Shown here in pieces: positions 25,591-34,517 of a stretch of 64,000 nucleotides of DNA. The number at the start of each line of letters is the position of its first letter. Within the stretch, counting starts at the first letter, position 1. Both the position numbers and the translations under genes were made by a program. The notes under the pieces are model-generated. The model was given only the letters and a program-made list of their open reading frames with translations. It made no database searches and was not told the DNA's origin. Location: assembly GCA_910577845.1 (NCBI GenBank), contig CAJTNA010000001.1, forward strand, positions 124,001-188,000. Direction: 5' to 3'. This stretch comes from an uncultured Christensenella sp. (lineage in GTDB: Bacteria; Bacillota; Clostridia; Christensenellales; UBA3700).

Positions 25591-25619
25591 ATTATAACAC
25601 ATTATTATCCATTACGCAA
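25591..25619 (-). promoter_or_regulatory. HU promoter
   Basis: TTGCGT and TATAAT with a 17-base spacer on the minus strand, with an extended -10 (TGT before TATAAT). Confidence 0.82.
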
Positions 25620-25694
25620 TAGATTATTAAATTTTATACCAAATCTTTACATTAATTTTGCAATAAATTTAGATAAGTTAGAATATTTTTCCAT

Positions 25695-25716
25695 TTAAGT
25701 GCCGATTTTCACAATA
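25695..25716 (+). repeat. Dispersed TTTAGTnCCGATTTTyG motif, copy e (diverged)
   Basis: Plus strand reads TTTAAGTGCCGATTTTC. The GG plus T-run half is not conserved. Lies between hup and the BspA-like gene in a gap with no other feature. Confidence 0.45.
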
Positions 25717-25863
25717 TTTCCTATTTTTTAGCCATTTTTAATGTAAAAATTTGCTAATAGTAATTTTTTACCAAATTTTTCAATTTTAACATAAATATGC
25801 TATTATCAGTAAATTATAAATAAAATTATCGTATGCTTTAGTCAATAATTGTTTTGTTTATAT

Positions 25864-28185
25864 TCAAGCACTTTTTCTTACATAATGGCTATACACTACA
25901 CCATTGTGAGTAACATTTGTTGCTTGCTTATCAAAAAATTGATTAAACATATTGTTAATATTAGTAATAGTTGAAAGAATATATACATTATTAGCATAGC
26001 TAAATAGTTTATGATTAACATTAGTAGATTTGACTATTGTTTCTGAATTAATATAAACAGTTTGCAAACTTGTACAATTTTTAAAAGCATCATTACCTAT
26101 ACCAGTAACACTTTTTGGTATTATTATTTCAGTCATACTACTACAACCCAAAAAGGCACTAATACCAATGCTTTCAAGTTCATTTGGCAAACTTATGCTT
26201 GCTAGATTAACACAATTTTGGAATGCAGTGTTAGGAATACTAGTACCTTTATTTATTTCAACAGTTATTAATTTAGATTTAGGAATACTATTAATTGCGT
26301 TTGATGGCAATATTGCATTTTCAATATTAACACAATCGCTAAAAGCATTTAAACCAATACTTATTATGTTTTTAGAAATTGTAATACTTGTAACATTTGC
26401 ACAATTAGCAAAGGCACTTGCACCTATTGTGGTTACTGTATCTGGCAAATTAACATTTGTAAATCCTACACAATTAGCAAAGGCATTTACACCGATACTT
26501 ATTAGTTTGTTTGGCATTGTAAAAGTTGTTAAGCTTGTGCAGTTATTAAACGCATCAGCTCCAATACTTGTTATGTTATCATTTAAATTAATACTTACTA
26601 AATTAGTGCAATCATAAAAAACTTTTTCTGCAATAGCTGTAACTCCACTTGGTATAGTAATATTTATAAGTTCTGTACAATCAATAAATCCTGCATTATC
26701 AATACTTATTAAGCTTTCTGGTAAAGATATGTTTTTCAAGCTAGCACAATTTTTAAAAGTGTATGCACCAATTCTTTCTATGCTATTTAAGGTAATACTA
26801 TTTAATTTTGTACAATTTTCAAATGCAGAATAAGATAATGTATTGACTTGTGGCATATTTACACTTTCAAGATTGATACAATTAGTAAATGCGTAGCTAC
26901 CAATACTCTTTACACTATCTGGAGTTGTAATAGTTGTTAAACTGGCACAATCTTTGAATAATTTTGTTGGAAAGCTTGGGGCAATATTTGAAATTGTAAT
27001 TGTTTTTAGTCCGCTACACTCTGAAAAAGCCCCTTCTCCTAAACTTTGTACACTATTTGGAATTATTAAATTTTCAAGTCTAATACAACCAGTAAACGCA
27101 TACATATTGATAGACTGCAAGGTTGTAGGCAAAGTGATAGCTGTCAAACTTGTGCAATTTTGTAAAGCATAGGAATCAATCTTTGTTATGCTATTTGGCA
27201 AAGTTACACTAGTTAAAGCTGTACAACCTGTTAAAACTCCGTCAGTCAATATCTTTATGGAATTTGGAATATCAATACTTTCAAGACTAGTACAATTACA
27301 AAAGGCATAACTATTTATTGTAGTTAAATTATACCTTTCTGTAATAGTACCATCTTCTTTCCTTATCTCTTTTTGAATTGTTACACTTGTAAGACTAACA
27401 CAATCTCTAAATGCATTACTACCAATACTTGTCACTTTATTTGGAATTATAATATCAGTAATGCTACTACATTTATAAAATGCAAAATTACCAATGACTG
27501 TAACACTTTCTGGAATAGTTACATTTACAAGTTTTTCACACCCTTCAAATAAATAGTTGTTCAAACTTGTCAATTCATTAGGTAAGACTACACTTGTCAA
27601 TTGTGTGCAATATCCAAAAACACTAGTACCAAGACTTATAACACTATTTGGAATTGTCAAGTCAGTTAAGCCAGTGCACGCCCAAAAAGCATTATCACCA
27701 ATAAACTGCACGCTTTCTGGAATATTTAGTTTTGTAATACCAGTACAACCTTTAAATGCATCATTGCCAATAACAACTATGCTATTTGGAATAACAATGT
27801 CAGTTAATATTTTATTATTTTCAAAAACTTTATTTCCTATTTCTTTAATAGGTTTTCCATTATATTCACTTGGAATAGTAAATTTACTAGTCAAATTGTT
27901 TACCTTTGATAAAAAATAATAACTATTATCTGCACTTAATGAAAACTCTATTTCTTTCTTCTCAATTAAATCATAACCGCAAACACAAGTATTATTATTA
28001 AACGTGTGAGTTTCATAATTTAATTTTTCATCACATTTAGTGCAATAATGCCAGTGATGTGTTGAGTCATTTTGCCAAACTTCAACATCAAATTCGTGTT
28101 TGCAATCTTTGTTGCAAGCGACCAAAATTATTGAGGATACCAATAATAATAAAATTGTTAGCAAAATACCTGTTATTTTTTTCAT
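25864..28185 (-). CDS. BspA-like leucine-rich-repeat lipoprotein
   Basis: 773-aa surface protein. A lipoprotein signal (L-x-V-A-C, lipid Cys at 24) is followed by a Cys/His-rich segment (about 30-75: H-H-W-H-Y-C-T-K-C and C-V-C-G) of the zinc-ribbon type seen in clostridial surface proteins. The rest is LRR_5/BspA repeats of about 23 residues with the pattern I-G-x-x-A-F-x-x-C-x-x-L-x-x-I-x-I-P. No cell-wall anchor or membrane helix at the C-terminus, so it is anchored by lipid only. Such proteins bind host or microbial surfaces. Gene preceded by a long structured leader; AT content like its neighbours. Confidence 0.93.
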   Translation of the reverse strand: MKKITGILLTILLLLVSSIILVACNKDCKHEFDVEVWQNDSTHHWHYCTKCDEKLNYETHTFNNNTCVCGYDLIEKKEIEFSLSADNSYYFLSKVNNLTSKFTIPSEYNGKPIKEIGNKVFENNKILTDIVIPNSIVVIGNDAFKGCTGITKLNIPESVQFIGDNAFWACTGLTDLTIPNSVISLGTSVFGYCTQLTSVVLPNELTSLNNYLFEGCEKLVNVTIPESVTVIGNFAFYKCSSITDIIIPNKVTSIGSNAFRDCVSLTSVTIQKEIRKEDGTITERYNLTTINSYAFCNCTSLESIDIPNSIKILTDGVLTGCTALTSVTLPNSITKIDSYALQNCTSLTAITLPTTLQSINMYAFTGCIRLENLIIPNSVQSLGEGAFSECSGLKTITISNIAPSFPTKLFKDCASLTTITTPDSVKSIGSYAFTNCINLESVNMPQVNTLSYSAFENCTKLNSITLNSIERIGAYTFKNCASLKNISLPESLISIDNAGFIDCTELINITIPSGVTAIAEKVFYDCTNLVSINLNDNITSIGADAFNNCTSLTTFTMPNKLISIGVNAFANCVGFTNVNLPDTVTTIGASAFANCANVTSITISKNIISIGLNAFSDCVNIENAILPSNAINSIPKSKLITVEINKGTSIPNTAFQNCVNLASISLPNELESIGISAFLGCSSMTEIIIPKSVTGIGNDAFKNCTSLQTVYINSETIVKSTNVNHKLFSYANNVYILSTITNINNMFNQFFDKQATNVTHNGVVYSHYVRKSA

Positions 28186-28197
28186 TTGCTACCTCCA

Positions 28198-28231
28198 AAA
28201 AACAAAAAATGCCGTTCTCAAAACGAGAACG
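28198..28231 (-). terminator. Leader terminator just upstream of BspA-like gene
   Basis: CGTTCTC and GAGAACG form a 7-bp stem followed on the minus strand by GCA-T6-G-T6, ending right at the GGAGG of the lipoprotein gene. Terminates before the start codon, so expression needs readthrough. Confidence 0.75.
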
Positions 28232-28374
28232 ACACCATAGAACACTATCTTTCTCGCCTTGTCGGCAAACAAAATTAAACAACCATAAAAGATTATTAAT
28301 ATAGCGAAATTGAACAGTAGTCCTACCAACTCTGCATCTTTTATGGAAAATATTTAATTTTGTTTGCCAATTTT
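28198..28374 (-). ncRNA. Structured leader RNA / attenuator of BspA-like gene
   Basis: Minus-strand transcript predicted to start at about 28368, exactly at the first base of a long stem: GGCAAACAAAATTAAA (28353-28368) pairs with 28264-28279 (16 bp), and CCATAAAAGAT (28283-28293) with 28336-28346 (11 bp), enclosing a 42-nt internal region. Downstream, CGAGAA (28251-28256) can pair with TTCTCG (28224-28229), which excludes the terminator stem. No riboswitch class I recognise. Confidence 0.65.
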
Positions 28375-28403
28375 AGTATACAATATTATAACTTAATTGT
28401 CAA
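28375..28403 (-). promoter_or_regulatory. Promoter of BspA-like lipoprotein leader
   Basis: TTGACA and TATACT with a 17-base spacer on the minus strand. The expected start coincides with the 5' arm of the leader's outer stem. Confidence 0.85.
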
Positions 28404-28487
28404 GAATTTAATCAATTTTATGGTGTTATAAAAATTCAAAAAAGATAGATAAAAGATAAATTTTATTAAAATCCTTTCTTATTTTGT

Positions 28488-28523
28488 CAAAAAAAAGTCA
28501 GCACACAATTGTGCCGACTTTTT
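28488..28523 (-). terminator. Terminator of DEAD-box helicase gene
   Basis: AAAAAGTCGGCACA and TGTGCTGACTTTTT pair (one G-U) around ATTG on the minus strand, then a T-run. About 20 bases after the helicase stop. Confidence 0.85.
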
Positions 28524-28539
28524 CAATCTTATTGTTATT

Positions 28540-30279
28540 TTATTTTTTAAATTTTTTATCAGTGCTAGATTTTGAATTGTTTCCAGACTTAGCATTGCCT
28601 TTGAATTTTGAGCTTTTATTATTGGAACCTTTAAATTTACTGCCATTTCCTCTACTTGAATGGCTTCTACTATTACTTTTGCCGTCTCTGCCACCTCTAG
28701 ATGATTTTGACTTTTCGCCAGCGATTTCAACATTTATTGTCCTACCATTAAACTTAGTATCTTTTAATGATAATATATTTTGCTCATATTCTTTTAGTAC
28801 TTCTACAAAGCTGAATTTTTCTAACACTTTAATATCAACAATACTCTCTTTTGGTAGATTTGCTTTGCAAACAACAAAGTTTGTAAGTTCCTTCTCGCTT
28901 GCCTTATCCATTTCACCAATAGTAATAAAAAACCTTGTTGCATTTGCATTTATTTTATTTTCCTTACTTTTAGAGCTTTTACTCTCTGTCATTTGAGTAT
29001 AATTATTTCCGTCAATAACTACTGCAAGTAAATCAAGAGGTGTATACTCTGTACCATTTTCATTGTTGAATTTATCCAATTCACGTATCACAAAATCTTT
29101 TGTGTTTTGTCTGTTTTGTTCAAGTGATTTAAAAATATTAGCAAGCTTTTTGCTACCAAAATCACGAGAAGCTGTCATATTATCCATTTTATTCATAGTT
29201 GTTTTTGTTATCCTTTCAAAATTTTCAATTAAATGCTTTTGACCTTTTGTATAAAAGGTATAAGCTATACCAGTCTTCTTAGCTCTTGCTGTTCGTCCTA
29301 TTCTGTGAACATAAAACTCCTCATCAACTGGTGGGTCAAAATTAAATATTGCTTCAATATCGCTTACATCAATACCACGTGCCACAACATCAGTTGCAAC
29401 AAGGATATTAATTTCACCGGCACGATAGCGTTTCATTATTTTATCACGCTGACTTTGCTTTAAATCACCGTGTAAGCCCTCAGCTACATAACCAAAGCTA
29501 TTTAAAATCTTTGTAAGCTCGTCAACACGCTTTTTAGTATTACAAAAACAAATACTTAACTTGTAGTTATTTATATCCAAAATATCCGTTATAAATGGTA
29601 TTTTGTCCGCCTCTTTACATTTTATGGCAATTTGTTCAATTTGAGGTTGCTCTAATTGTTTTCCTACAATTCTAACTGGGTCGTCAGTGTAAGTTTGCAC
29701 CAACTCCAAAATTGGTTTTGGCATTGTCGCACTAAATAGTGCAAGTTGTTTATATTTAGGGCAAGCTTTCAAAATCTTATCAATATCTGGCTTAAAGCCC
29801 ATATCCAACATTTCGTCTGCCTCATCTAAAGTCACACATTCAATTGTATGCAACTTTATAGTTCGTCTTTCTATATGGTCCAAAGCTCTACCAGGCGTTG
29901 CAATAACAATTTGAGGTTTTTTCCTTAAATTTGCAAGTTGCCTTTCAATATTTTGACCACCATAAACAGCACAAACACGAATACTTTCAGTAAACTTTAG
30001 TAGCTTTTTAAACTCTCCAGCTATTTGAATAACAAGTTCCCTTGTAGGACAAAGAATAAGAGTTTTTAAATCCCTACTTTCCTTTGGCGTGTTATTTATA
30101 ATAGGCAATGCAAATGCAAAAGTTTTACCTGTTCCAGTAGGTGCTTGGGCTACGACATCTCTGCCGTCAAGCATTGCTGGAATAACTTGGGACTGAATTT
30201 CCGTTGGCGTTGCAAAACCAATATCTGCAATAGCTCGTTTTAGTTCGTCCTCTAATTCAAAATCGTTAAAATCAGTCAT
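28540..30279 (-). CDS. DEAD-box RNA helicase with DbpA-type RNA-binding domain
   Basis: ATP-dependent RNA remodelling enzyme for ribosome assembly or mRNA turnover. All motifs are present: A-P-T-G-T-G-K-T (I), D-E-A-D (II), S-A-T (III), H-R-I-G-R-T-A-R (VI). After the helicase core (1-370) comes a linker, a DbpA/CsdA-like RRM domain (about 445-520: R-F-F-I-T-I-G and I-V-D-I-K-V-L-E-K-F-S-F-V-E-V), and a low-complexity basic tail of Gly, Ser, Lys and Asn (RGG-like, about 525-579). 579 aa, CshA/DeaD size. Single-gene unit. Confidence 0.94.
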   Translation of the reverse strand: MTDFNDFELEDELKRAIADIGFATPTEIQSQVIPAMLDGRDVVAQAPTGTGKTFAFALPIINNTPKESRDLKTLILCPTRELVIQIAGEFKKLLKFTESIRVCAVYGGQNIERQLANLRKKPQIVIATPGRALDHIERRTIKLHTIECVTLDEADEMLDMGFKPDIDKILKACPKYKQLALFSATMPKPILELVQTYTDDPVRIVGKQLEQPQIEQIAIKCKEADKIPFITDILDINNYKLSICFCNTKKRVDELTKILNSFGYVAEGLHGDLKQSQRDKIMKRYRAGEINILVATDVVARGIDVSDIEAIFNFDPPVDEEFYVHRIGRTARAKKTGIAYTFYTKGQKHLIENFERITKTTMNKMDNMTASRDFGSKKLANIFKSLEQNRQNTKDFVIRELDKFNNENGTEYTPLDLLAVVIDGNNYTQMTESKSSKSKENKINANATRFFITIGEMDKASEKELTNFVVCKANLPKESIVDIKVLEKFSFVEVLKEYEQNILSLKDTKFNGRTINVEIAGEKSKSSRGGRDGKSNSRSHSSRGNGSKFKGSNNKSSKFKGNAKSGNNSKSSTDKKFKK

Positions 30280-30660
30280 TTTAAATTTTATTTCCTTTAT
30301 TAAATTATTAATTAATTTATACTATTTATTAACATATGTAAAACATATTAAAGCAAATTATAATTATTATAAATTTTTATTACCAACCTAATTTAATTGT
30401 TATCGCAAAAACTTATTATCTGTAAGAATATAATTTACAGCAATTTTTTTTAGTGCTACCAAATAAATTAAAATTACTTATTAGGTTTAAGTTGTAATTA
30501 AATAAATACAATGCTTGATACTAAGCGTAGTGGGTTCAATTTATAGCTATTGCAAAGTGTTATATTTATTTAATTTACTTATTAATAATATTAATATTGA
30601 GTTTGAAATATTAAATAAATTATATAACAACTCAAAATCTTCTTATACATAATAACATAC
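30280..30660. other. AT-rich gap upstream of helicase
   Basis: No open frame with a ribosome-binding site. A segment near 30510-30540 (GATACTAAGCGTAGTGGG) is slightly GC-richer, but I cannot assign it. The helicase promoter must lie here but no site stands out. Confidence 0.35.
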
Positions 30661-30693
30661 GACTGCCATATAAAATACGCCAGTCGTATTGAA
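30661..30693 (-). terminator. Hairpin after ppdK
   Basis: ATACGACTG and CAGTCGTAT form a 9-bp stem extended after one mismatch by five more pairs. The following tract is T-rich only in part, so it may be a weak terminator. Confidence 0.5.
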
Positions 30694-30720
30694 TAATGTC
30701 AAAAATTAAAATTGTATAAA

Positions 30721-33354
30721 TTACTTTCTAGGGTTTTTAATGTTTGCTTGAGCAGCAGCCAAACGTGCGATTGGCACTCTGAATGGTGAACAAGAAACAT
30801 AATTTAAACCTACATTGTGGCAGAACTCAATTGTTGATGGGTCACCACCGTGTTCACCACAAATACCAAGCTTGATATTAGGTCTTGTCTTTTTGCCATT
30901 TTGGATAGCAATTTCAACAAGCTTACCAACGCCAGTTTGGTCAAGTTTTGCAAATGGGTCAGACTCAAAAATCTTACGAGAATAGTACTCTTCCAAGAAC
31001 TTACCAGCATCATCACGAGAAAAACCGAAAGTCATTTGTGTCAAGTCGTTTGTACCAAATGAGAAGAATTCAGCCTCTGTAGCGATTTCGTCAGCAGTGA
31101 TAGCAGCACGAGGAATCTCAATCATTGTACCAACCATAAAGTCGATTTTTACGCCGTGTGATGCCATAACTTTTTCAGCTGTTTTAGTTACAACATTTTT
31201 AACGTATTTCAATTCCTTAACATCACCAACTAGTGGAATCATAATTTCTGGAATGACATTACCACCTTTCTTAGTGTTGATTTCAATTGCAGCTTCAATA
31301 ACAGCTTGAGTTTGCATTTCAGCAATCTCTGGATATGTTATGCTTAGACGGCAACCACGATGACCTAACATTGGGTTCATTTCGTGCAAATCGTCAATAG
31401 TTTTCTTTAACTCGTCAAACTCAAGGTTCATTTCCTTTGCCAAAGCAACAATTTCGCTATCTTTGTGTGGCACGAACTCGTGTAGAGGTGGGTCTAAGAA
31501 TCTAATTGTAACTGGTCGGTTACCCATTGCCTCATAAAGACCGATAAAGTCAGCTCTTTGCATTGGCAATAATTTATTTAACGCTTTACGTCTTTCATCC
31601 TCGTTTTTAGAAACTATCATTTCACGCATTGCAGGGATTCTGTCCTCAGCAAAAAACATATGCTCTGTACGGCAAAGACCAATACCCTCTGCCCCAAACT
31701 CAACTGCTTGTTTAGCATCATTTGGAGTATCAGCGTTTGTTCTTATTTTTAAAGCTCTACGATGGTCTGCCCATTTCATAATTGTAGCAAATTCACCACT
31801 TACAGTAGCATTTACAGTAGCAATCTTTTCTCCATAAATGTTACCAGTGCTACCATCAATAGAAATATAATCCTTTTGATTATAAACTTTGCCATTGATA
31901 GTCAAAGTCTTTTCTGCCTCATTAACAATAAGTTCTTGACAACCAGCAACACAGCAAGCACCCATACCACGAGCTACAACGGCAGCGTGTGATGTCATAC
32001 CTCCACGAGCAGTTAAAATACCTTCTGCTGCATACATACCTTCAATATCCTCTGGTGATGTTTCAAGTCTAACAAGTACAACTTTCTCGCCTTTCTTAGC
32101 TCTTTCAACTGCTTCCTCAGCAGAAAATGCAATTTTACCGCAAGCAGCACCTGGAGATGCTGGCAAACCTTTTGCGATAGGTTTTGCTTTTTTAATAACT
32201 TTATCGTCAAATGTTGGATGTAATAAGCTATCTAATTGTTTTGGCTCAATTTTTAGCAATGCTTCATCAGTTGAAATCATTCCTTCCTCAACCAAATCAC
32301 AAGCAATTTTTAATGCAGCACGTGCAGTTCTTTTACCATTACGAGTTTGTAGCATATATAGTTTACCTCTTTCAATAGTAAACTCCATATCCTGCATATC
32401 CTTGTAGTGGTCCTCAAGTCTTCTTGCAATTTCAACAAATTGCTCATAAACCTCTTTATTTGTTTCTGCAAGTTGGTCGATAGACATTGGTGTACGAATA
32501 CCAGCAACTACGTCCTCACCTTGTGCATTCATTAAGTACTCACCATAAAGTTTCTTTTCACCAGTAGATGGATTACGTGTAAATGCAACACCAGTACCAG
32601 ATGTATCACCCATATTACCAAATACCATTGATTGTACGTTTACTGCTGTACCCCAGTCACTAGGGATATCATTCATACGTCTGTAAACAATAGCACGTGG
32701 GTTATTCCAAGACTTAAATACGGCTTTAACTGCACCAATTAATTGCTCCTTAGGGTCTTGAGGGAAATCAACGCCTTGGTCAGCTTTGAAATATGCTTTA
32801 AATTTAGCAATTAACTCTTTCAAATCGTCAGCTGTAAGTTCTGTATCTAGTTTAACGCCTTTCTCTTCCTTAACTTGGTCAATAATCTTTTCAAAGGCAC
32901 TCTTACCTACACCGATAACAACATCACTATACATTTGAATAAATCTTCTGTAACAGTCATATGCGAATCTTGGGTCGTGTGTAAGGTCGGCTAAACCTTC
33001 AACGCTAACATCGTTTAAACCTAAGTTCAAAATTGTATCCATCATTCCTGGCATACTTGCTCTTGACCCTGAACGAACTGATACCAAAAATGGATTTTTC
33101 TTATCTCCAAACTTTTTGCCAGCCATTTTTTCAACTTCGGTTAATTTTTCAAAAATTTCAGCAATTATGCTGTCATTAATTTTTTCACCATCATTATAAT
33201 ATTGAGTACACGCTTCAGTGGTTATTGTAAAACCTTGTGGCACTGGCATACCTAATCTTGTCATTTCTGCCAAGTTAGCACCCTTACCGCCAAATAAAGC
33301 ACGATTGTTACCGTCTGCTTCCATAAATAAATAAACAAACTTCTTATTAGCCAT
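30721..33354 (-). CDS. ppdK: Pyruvate, phosphate dikinase
   Basis: Interconverts pyruvate, ATP and phosphate with PEP, AMP and pyrophosphate; in anaerobes it serves glycolysis or gluconeogenesis. N-terminal nucleotide domain (F-G-G-K-G-A-N-L-A-E-M), central phosphohistidine domain G-G-M-T-S-H-A-A-V-V-A-R-G-M-G, and C-terminal TIM barrel with catalytic Cys in C-G-E-H-G-G-D-P. About 877 aa, complete. Start at 33354 follows GGAGG by five bases. No adjacent PPDK regulatory protein gene. Confidence 0.98.
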   Translation of the reverse strand: MANKKFVYLFMEADGNNRALFGGKGANLAEMTRLGMPVPQGFTITTEACTQYYNDGEKINDSIIAEIFEKLTEVEKMAGKKFGDKKNPFLVSVRSGSRASMPGMMDTILNLGLNDVSVEGLADLTHDPRFAYDCYRRFIQMYSDVVIGVGKSAFEKIIDQVKEEKGVKLDTELTADDLKELIAKFKAYFKADQGVDFPQDPKEQLIGAVKAVFKSWNNPRAIVYRRMNDIPSDWGTAVNVQSMVFGNMGDTSGTGVAFTRNPSTGEKKLYGEYLMNAQGEDVVAGIRTPMSIDQLAETNKEVYEQFVEIARRLEDHYKDMQDMEFTIERGKLYMLQTRNGKRTARAALKIACDLVEEGMISTDEALLKIEPKQLDSLLHPTFDDKVIKKAKPIAKGLPASPGAACGKIAFSAEEAVERAKKGEKVVLVRLETSPEDIEGMYAAEGILTARGGMTSHAAVVARGMGACCVAGCQELIVNEAEKTLTINGKVYNQKDYISIDGSTGNIYGEKIATVNATVSGEFATIMKWADHRRALKIRTNADTPNDAKQAVEFGAEGIGLCRTEHMFFAEDRIPAMREMIVSKNEDERRKALNKLLPMQRADFIGLYEAMGNRPVTIRFLDPPLHEFVPHKDSEIVALAKEMNLEFDELKKTIDDLHEMNPMLGHRGCRLSITYPEIAEMQTQAVIEAAIEINTKKGGNVIPEIMIPLVGDVKELKYVKNVVTKTAEKVMASHGVKIDFMVGTMIEIPRAAITADEIATEAEFFSFGTNDLTQMTFGFSRDDAGKFLEEYYSRKIFESDPFAKLDQTGVGKLVEIAIQNGKKTRPNIKLGICGEHGGDPSTIEFCHNVGLNYVSCSPFRVPIARLAAAQANIKNPRK

Positions 33355-33383
33355 ACTGTCCTCCAAACATTTTATCTACATAT

Positions 33384-33412
33384 ATCCTACACTATTTTGC
33401 CATATTTTACAA
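33384..33412 (-). promoter_or_regulatory. ppdK promoter
   Basis: TTGTAA and TAGGAT with a 17-base spacer on the minus strand, about 30 bases before the ATG. The -10 is off consensus. Confidence 0.55.
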
Positions 33413-33420
33413 GTATTTTG

Positions 33421-34170
33421 TTATAAATTATTTATTTTATTATAAAATAAAATGTATTCTTCAAAAGTTTTAAACTTTTTAGCCAAATTTTTGCATAATA
33501 TATCAAAATATACTCGAATAACGGACAAAAAATCACTAGCTTTAAATTCCCTAATATCACAAAATATATTATTATATAAACTATCAATTAATCTTACTGC
33601 ATTTTCACTAAGTAATAAAGAGTTATATTCCTTACAATACGGGCAAACTAGTCCACCTTTTGTAAAGCTATAAAACATTTTATTGCTTTCCTCCTCACCA
33701 CAATTAACGCAACTTGGCAATAGTTTATAACCTAAATTGGATACTACCTTGCTTAGATAAAAAGCAAAAGACTTATGTATATTGTCACTTTTATAACATA
33801 TTTCATTTAGAAAATCCAAAGTAAGTATAGCAAGTTTATCTCCAATCTCTCTGTCATCTGCTACTTTATCTAATATCTCAAGTCCGCAGAGTGCTGTGTA
33901 ATATTTATCTATATCAGTCCAAATTCCATAAAAATTATCCACCAAGTCACAGCCTATAACATTGTAGTACCCGTTACGACCAGTTAAATAGTATTTACCA
34001 AAACAAAGCAAAGCCCCAGCATATGGAAGCTTTGCTTTTGATTTTTTTACACCTTTTAATGTAGCGGTTATTTTACCCTCGCCAAAGGCATAAAGGGTAA
34101 CCAATTTGTCATTTTCCTTGTAATCAATGCTCTTTATGCACAAACAATCAAGGGTTTTCTCCTTTTCCAT
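33421..34170 (-). CDS. recO: DNA repair protein RecO
   Basis: RecFOR pathway mediator that loads RecA on gapped DNA. N-terminal OB fold (C-I-K-S-I-D-Y-K-E-N-D-K-L-V-T-L-Y), and a C-terminal helical domain with a four-Cys zinc site (C-V-N-C-G ... C-P-Y-C). 249 aa, normal. Overlaps the end of yqzL by 23 bases; same order as in Bacillus. Confidence 0.93.
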   Translation of the reverse strand: MEKEKTLDCLCIKSIDYKENDKLVTLYAFGEGKITATLKGVKKSKAKLPYAGALLCFGKYYLTGRNGYYNVIGCDLVDNFYGIWTDIDKYYTALCGLEILDKVADDREIGDKLAILTLDFLNEICYKSDNIHKSFAFYLSKVVSNLGYKLLPSCVNCGEEESNKMFYSFTKGGLVCPYCKEYNSLLLSENAVRLIDSLYNNIFCDIREFKASDFLSVIRVYFDILCKNLAKKFKTFEEYILFYNKINNL

Positions 34171-34270
34171 TCTCTAATTCTTGCTCCTCGCCCAAAGCCT
34201 TGTACAACATATATAGTCCCGGGTCACCTGTCTGTTTAAATTGTTGCCAAATTCTCTCTCTTATTTCCAT
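34148..34270 (-). CDS. yqzL: YqzL-like small protein
   Basis: 40-aa gene between era and recO, preceded by GGAGGGG. Sequence core R-I-W-Q-Q-F-K-Q-T-G-D-P-G-L-Y-M-L-Y-K-A matches the YqzL pattern of W-x-x-F-x-x-T-G-x-x-x-x-Y-L-x-x-K seen at this locus across Firmicutes. Function unknown. Stop codon lies inside recO, so the two are coupled. Confidence 0.85.
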   Translation of the reverse strand: MEIRERIWQQFKQTGDPGLYMLYKALGEEQELENGKGENP

Positions 34271-34517
34271 AAAACCCCTCCACTACTATTATGGACTTTT
34301 ATGTAAATAAAATACAATTTTTTAATATAAATTTTCCTAAAATATTAAGTTTATATAACCAAGCTAAATTACATATTTCGCATAGTCAAGTGTATTTGTG
34401 TTTTGTTATAATTTTAAACTTATGCACTGAAAAACAATATTTTGCAAAAAACTCAAGTATCCAAAGTTTATCCTAATTATTTGCCACTAAAAACACTATA
34501 TAAATAAAATAATAAAA

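Noticed and set aside
26168..27919. Several plus-strand open frames inside the BspA-like gene
   Set aside because: They repeat with the LRR period and are antisense shadows of the repeats.
28059..28304. Plus-strand open frame of 81 codons over the leader
   Set aside because: No ribosome-binding site, and it overlaps the BspA signal-peptide region and the leader RNA on the other strand.
28264..28368. Invertible promoter (phase-variation switch) before the BspA-like gene
   Set aside because: Inverted repeats are present, but the enclosed 42 bases hold no promoter; the promoter lies outside, and no invertase gene is nearby. An RNA stem explains the arms better.
28198..28374. T-box or fluoride riboswitch
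   Set aside because: No TGGNACCGCG T-box sequence or specifier loop, and the GTGTTC segment lacks the rest of the fluoride consensus. The downstream gene also does not fit either class.
34291..34476. 61-codon plus-strand open frame between yqzL and era
   Set aside because: No Shine-Dalgarno, AT-driven composition, and no recognisable sequence.
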